This document shows positions 62,254 through 64,000 of a stretch of 64,000 bases of DNA, piece by piece. The notes under the pieces were generated by a model. That model worked only from the letters and a program-made list of their open reading frames with translations, searched no databases and was not told the origin of the DNA. Each line of letters opens with the position of its first letter. The first letter of the stretch is position 1. The translations under genes and the position numbers were made by a program. Source of the stretch: Asticcacaulis sp. AC460 (GTDB lineage Bacteria > Pseudomonadota > Alphaproteobacteria > Caulobacterales > Caulobacteraceae); contig NZ_AWGD01000002.1 of NCBI RefSeq assembly GCF_000495795.1, forward strand, positions 62,001-126,000, given 5' to 3'.

Positions 62254-64000
62254 CGGTGGCGGCCGTCTGGCAGCACCGCTTCGTCCGTCTGGCCCTGGGC
62301 ATCCTGGGGGCGCAGATCCTGTTCTGGGGGACGCTGTTCCTGATCGGCGAGACCGAAAAGGAGCACCTCAATATGAAATCATGGGAGGTGGGCGAGATCT
62401 ATGTCCACCCCCTGCCCGGCCTCGATCCGGACTTCGGTGCGCGCGATGAGGCCCACCGTCAGACCTTTCCGGTCGAACCCGGCGACTGCTACCGTGGCTA
62501 TCACAGCCCGGCCTACCAGATCAGCTTCGACGTCAAGGGCGACGAATATGTCAACTGGGCGCTCTACCTGCCGTGGGTCTCCGACAACTTCGAGACCTAT
62601 GTCAACGGCCGCCTGATCGCCACACCTCGCGGTCAGTTCTCGCTGACCCCCAGCCGCGAAGAACGCCGCCCCTTCCTGATCGGCATTCCGCGCGACCTGA
62701 TGGAGCCGGGCACCAACCGTGTCGACCTGGTGGTCACCCGCAGTGGCTGCGTGCCCTACGTCCAGACCGTCTATTTCGGGCCGCTGGAGCCGTTCAAGGC
62801 CTATGAAAGCCATATGGTCCTGCTGGGCCACTATGTACCGATCATCACGGCGGTGGCCGGCGGACTGGTCGCCCTGGTGGCTTTGTGCCTGCTGCCGATT
62901 TCCGGCTACAGCCCGCTGTTCGCCAGCCTGGCCGCCTTCATGGCAGCGCTGGCCCTGCGCGCCTTTGCCTATGTCTGGGCGGGCAACGGGATCGAGTTTA
63001 CCACCTTCTTTATGGTGGTGTATCTGATCCATTATCTGTGCCTGGCGACGGCGGCCTATTTCATCCAGGCCTGGACCGGCCAACCACGTCACCATACGCG
63101 ATGGTTCGCCGCGATTTTTGCGGTGTTCGCCGCGGTCTTCGCCGCCGTATGGTGGCCGGGCGGCGAGGTCTATGCCCTGGTGACCCAGGTGCTGAACCCG
63201 GTGTCGCTGCTGCTGGTGTCGGGCTACACCATCTGGAGCCTGTGGCGGATGGCGCCGTCGCGACCGGGTGAGGCCGGCCGGGCTATTGTGCTGATGTCGC
63301 TGTTCCTGTCGTCGGAACTGTACGACGCCCTGATCCCGATTTTCGGGGTGCGGCGGTTCATCGACGCCGCCTACTACCTGCCGATCGTGCTGATTGCCGC
63401 CGTCGCCGGGCATCTGGCGGTACGCGGCTATCGCCTGTACCGCGACCTGGCGGTCCAGGTGGCCGAAAAGGAGGTCGAGATCCGCGCCTCCTATGCCCGG
63501 CTGCAGGAGCAAGAGAACCTCAACGCCATCCATACCGAACGCCAGCGCCTCATCCGCGACATGCACGACGGCATCGGCGGTCAGCTGGTCAGCCTGATGC
63601 TGCAATTGAAGGGCAAGGCTGTGCCGCAGGAGCGCGTGCATCAGCAGGTCCAGGCGGCGGTTGACGATTTGCGCCTGATCATCGATTCCATGGACAGCGT
63701 CGGGGATTCGCTCGACATCGCCCTGGCGATTTTCCGCGACCGGATGCAGCCACGGCTGAAAGCCGCCGGCATACGGTTTGTGTTCGAGAACCGGCTGGAC
63801 GGCGAGGTCCAGGGCTTCCGGCCGCAGGAGATTCTGCACATCTACCGCATCCTGCAGGAAGGCATGACCAACATCCTGAAATATGCCGGTGCCAAGACTG
63901 TTCGGCTGGAAATAGAGGCCGGTGACGACGCCGAGACGATCCGGTTGCGGCTGAGCGACGATGGCGTCGGGTTCGATGTCGAGGCGCGGCCGGAAACCGA
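62250..64000 (+). CDS. 7TMR-DISM sensor histidine kinase (HisKA_3 type, partial at right edge)
   Basis: At least 583 residues; the ATPase domain is cut by the window end. An N-terminal membrane segment is followed by a periplasmic jelly-roll-like domain about 45-185 (YVNWALYLPWVSDNFETYVNGRL, GTNRVDLVVTRSGC), then seven hydrophobic segments (about 195-400), a short coiled coil and the HisKA_3 motif ERQRLIRDMHDGIGGQLVSL with H439. ILHIYRILQEGMTNILKYAGA and LSDDGVGFDVEA are the N and G boxes. It is the obvious partner of the NarL-type regulator, with which it shares an ATGA overlap. The periplasmic domain resembles carbohydrate-binding 7TMR-DISM sensors; ligand unknown. Confidence 0.92.
   Translation, partial: MTVAAVWQHRFVRLALGILGAQILFWGTLFLIGETEKEHLNMKSWEVGEIYVHPLPGLDPDFGARDEAHRQTFPVEPGDCYRGYHSPAYQISFDVKGDEYVNWALYLPWVSDNFETYVNGRLIATPRGQFSLTPSREERRPFLIGIPRDLMEPGTNRVDLVVTRSGCVPYVQTVYFGPLEPFKAYESHMVLLGHYVPIITAVAGGLVALVALCLLPISGYSPLFASLAAFMAALALRAFAYVWAGNGIEFTTFFMVVYLIHYLCLATAAYFIQAWTGQPRHHTRWFAAIFAVFAAVFAAVWWPGGEVYALVTQVLNPVSLLLVSGYTIWSLWRMAPSRPGEAGRAIVLMSLFLSSELYDALIPIFGVRRFIDAAYYLPIVLIAAVAGHLAVRGYRLYRDLAVQVAEKEVEIRASYARLQEQENLNAIHTERQRLIRDMHDGIGGQLVSLMLQLKGKAVPQERVHQQVQAAVDDLRLIIDSMDSVGDSLDIALAIFRDRMQPRLKAAGIRFVFENRLDGEVQGFRPQEILHIYRILQEGMTNILKYAGAKTVRLEIEAGDDAETIRLRLSDDGVGFDVEARPET

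Overview
The window looks like chromosomal DNA from a free-living, high-GC alphaproteobacterium. The gene content (plant cell-wall degradation, homogentisate catabolism, TAT and lipoprotein signals, CheB/CheR-linked hybrid kinases) and one promoter resembling the Caulobacter housekeeping consensus suggest the Caulobacterales, possibly an Asticcacaulis relative. That assignment is inference. No rRNA, tRNA, CRISPR array, IS element or prophage was seen. Intergenic gaps carry several families of short palindromic dispersed repeats.

Left (1-13.5 kb): a partial murF lies next to a rhamnogalacturonan/rhamnose locus. It encodes L-rhamnose mutarotase, a CE12 acetylesterase, a GH43-like/GH35 fusion, a GH105 unsaturated uronyl hydrolase, a GPH-family sugar transporter, a GH28-like protein, the rhamnose symporter RhaT and a rhamnonolactonase-type amidohydrolase. 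Together they would deacetylate and debranch pectin RG-I, split the oligomers, and import and oxidise rhamnose. At 13.6-16.9 kb, hmgA and fahA (tyrosine/homogentisate breakdown) are coupled to an HD protein whose metal ligands resemble PhnZ/MIOX di-iron oxygenases.

Centre (17-52 kb): a YfeH-type transporter; a four-gene signalling operon (CHASE3-GAF hybrid kinase with three receivers, CheR, receiver-less CheB, second hybrid kinase) plus a lone receiver; a LacI-type operator in front of a sugar isomerase-like lipoprotein; an Old Yellow Enzyme; EttA; free-methionine sulfoxide reductase; a Sel1 lipoprotein and beta-helix pair; YebC, YmdB and 5-formyl-THF cyclo-ligase; a secreted ankyrin-like protein; a ferredoxin; a DHA2 efflux pump; a GH3 beta-glucosidase; and a czc-type metal efflux operon.

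Right (52-64 kb), the most unusual part: three secreted proteases of different clans (papain-like C1, caspase-like C14 with Sel1/TPR repeats, trypsin-like S1 with a DUF4384-like tail) are translationally coupled through ATGA overlaps. Next to them are a small membrane protein, an unknown secreted 506-residue protein, a TPR-secretin lipoprotein, and a divergent NarL-type two-component system whose kinase runs off the right edge. This is the best candidate for an undescribed system.
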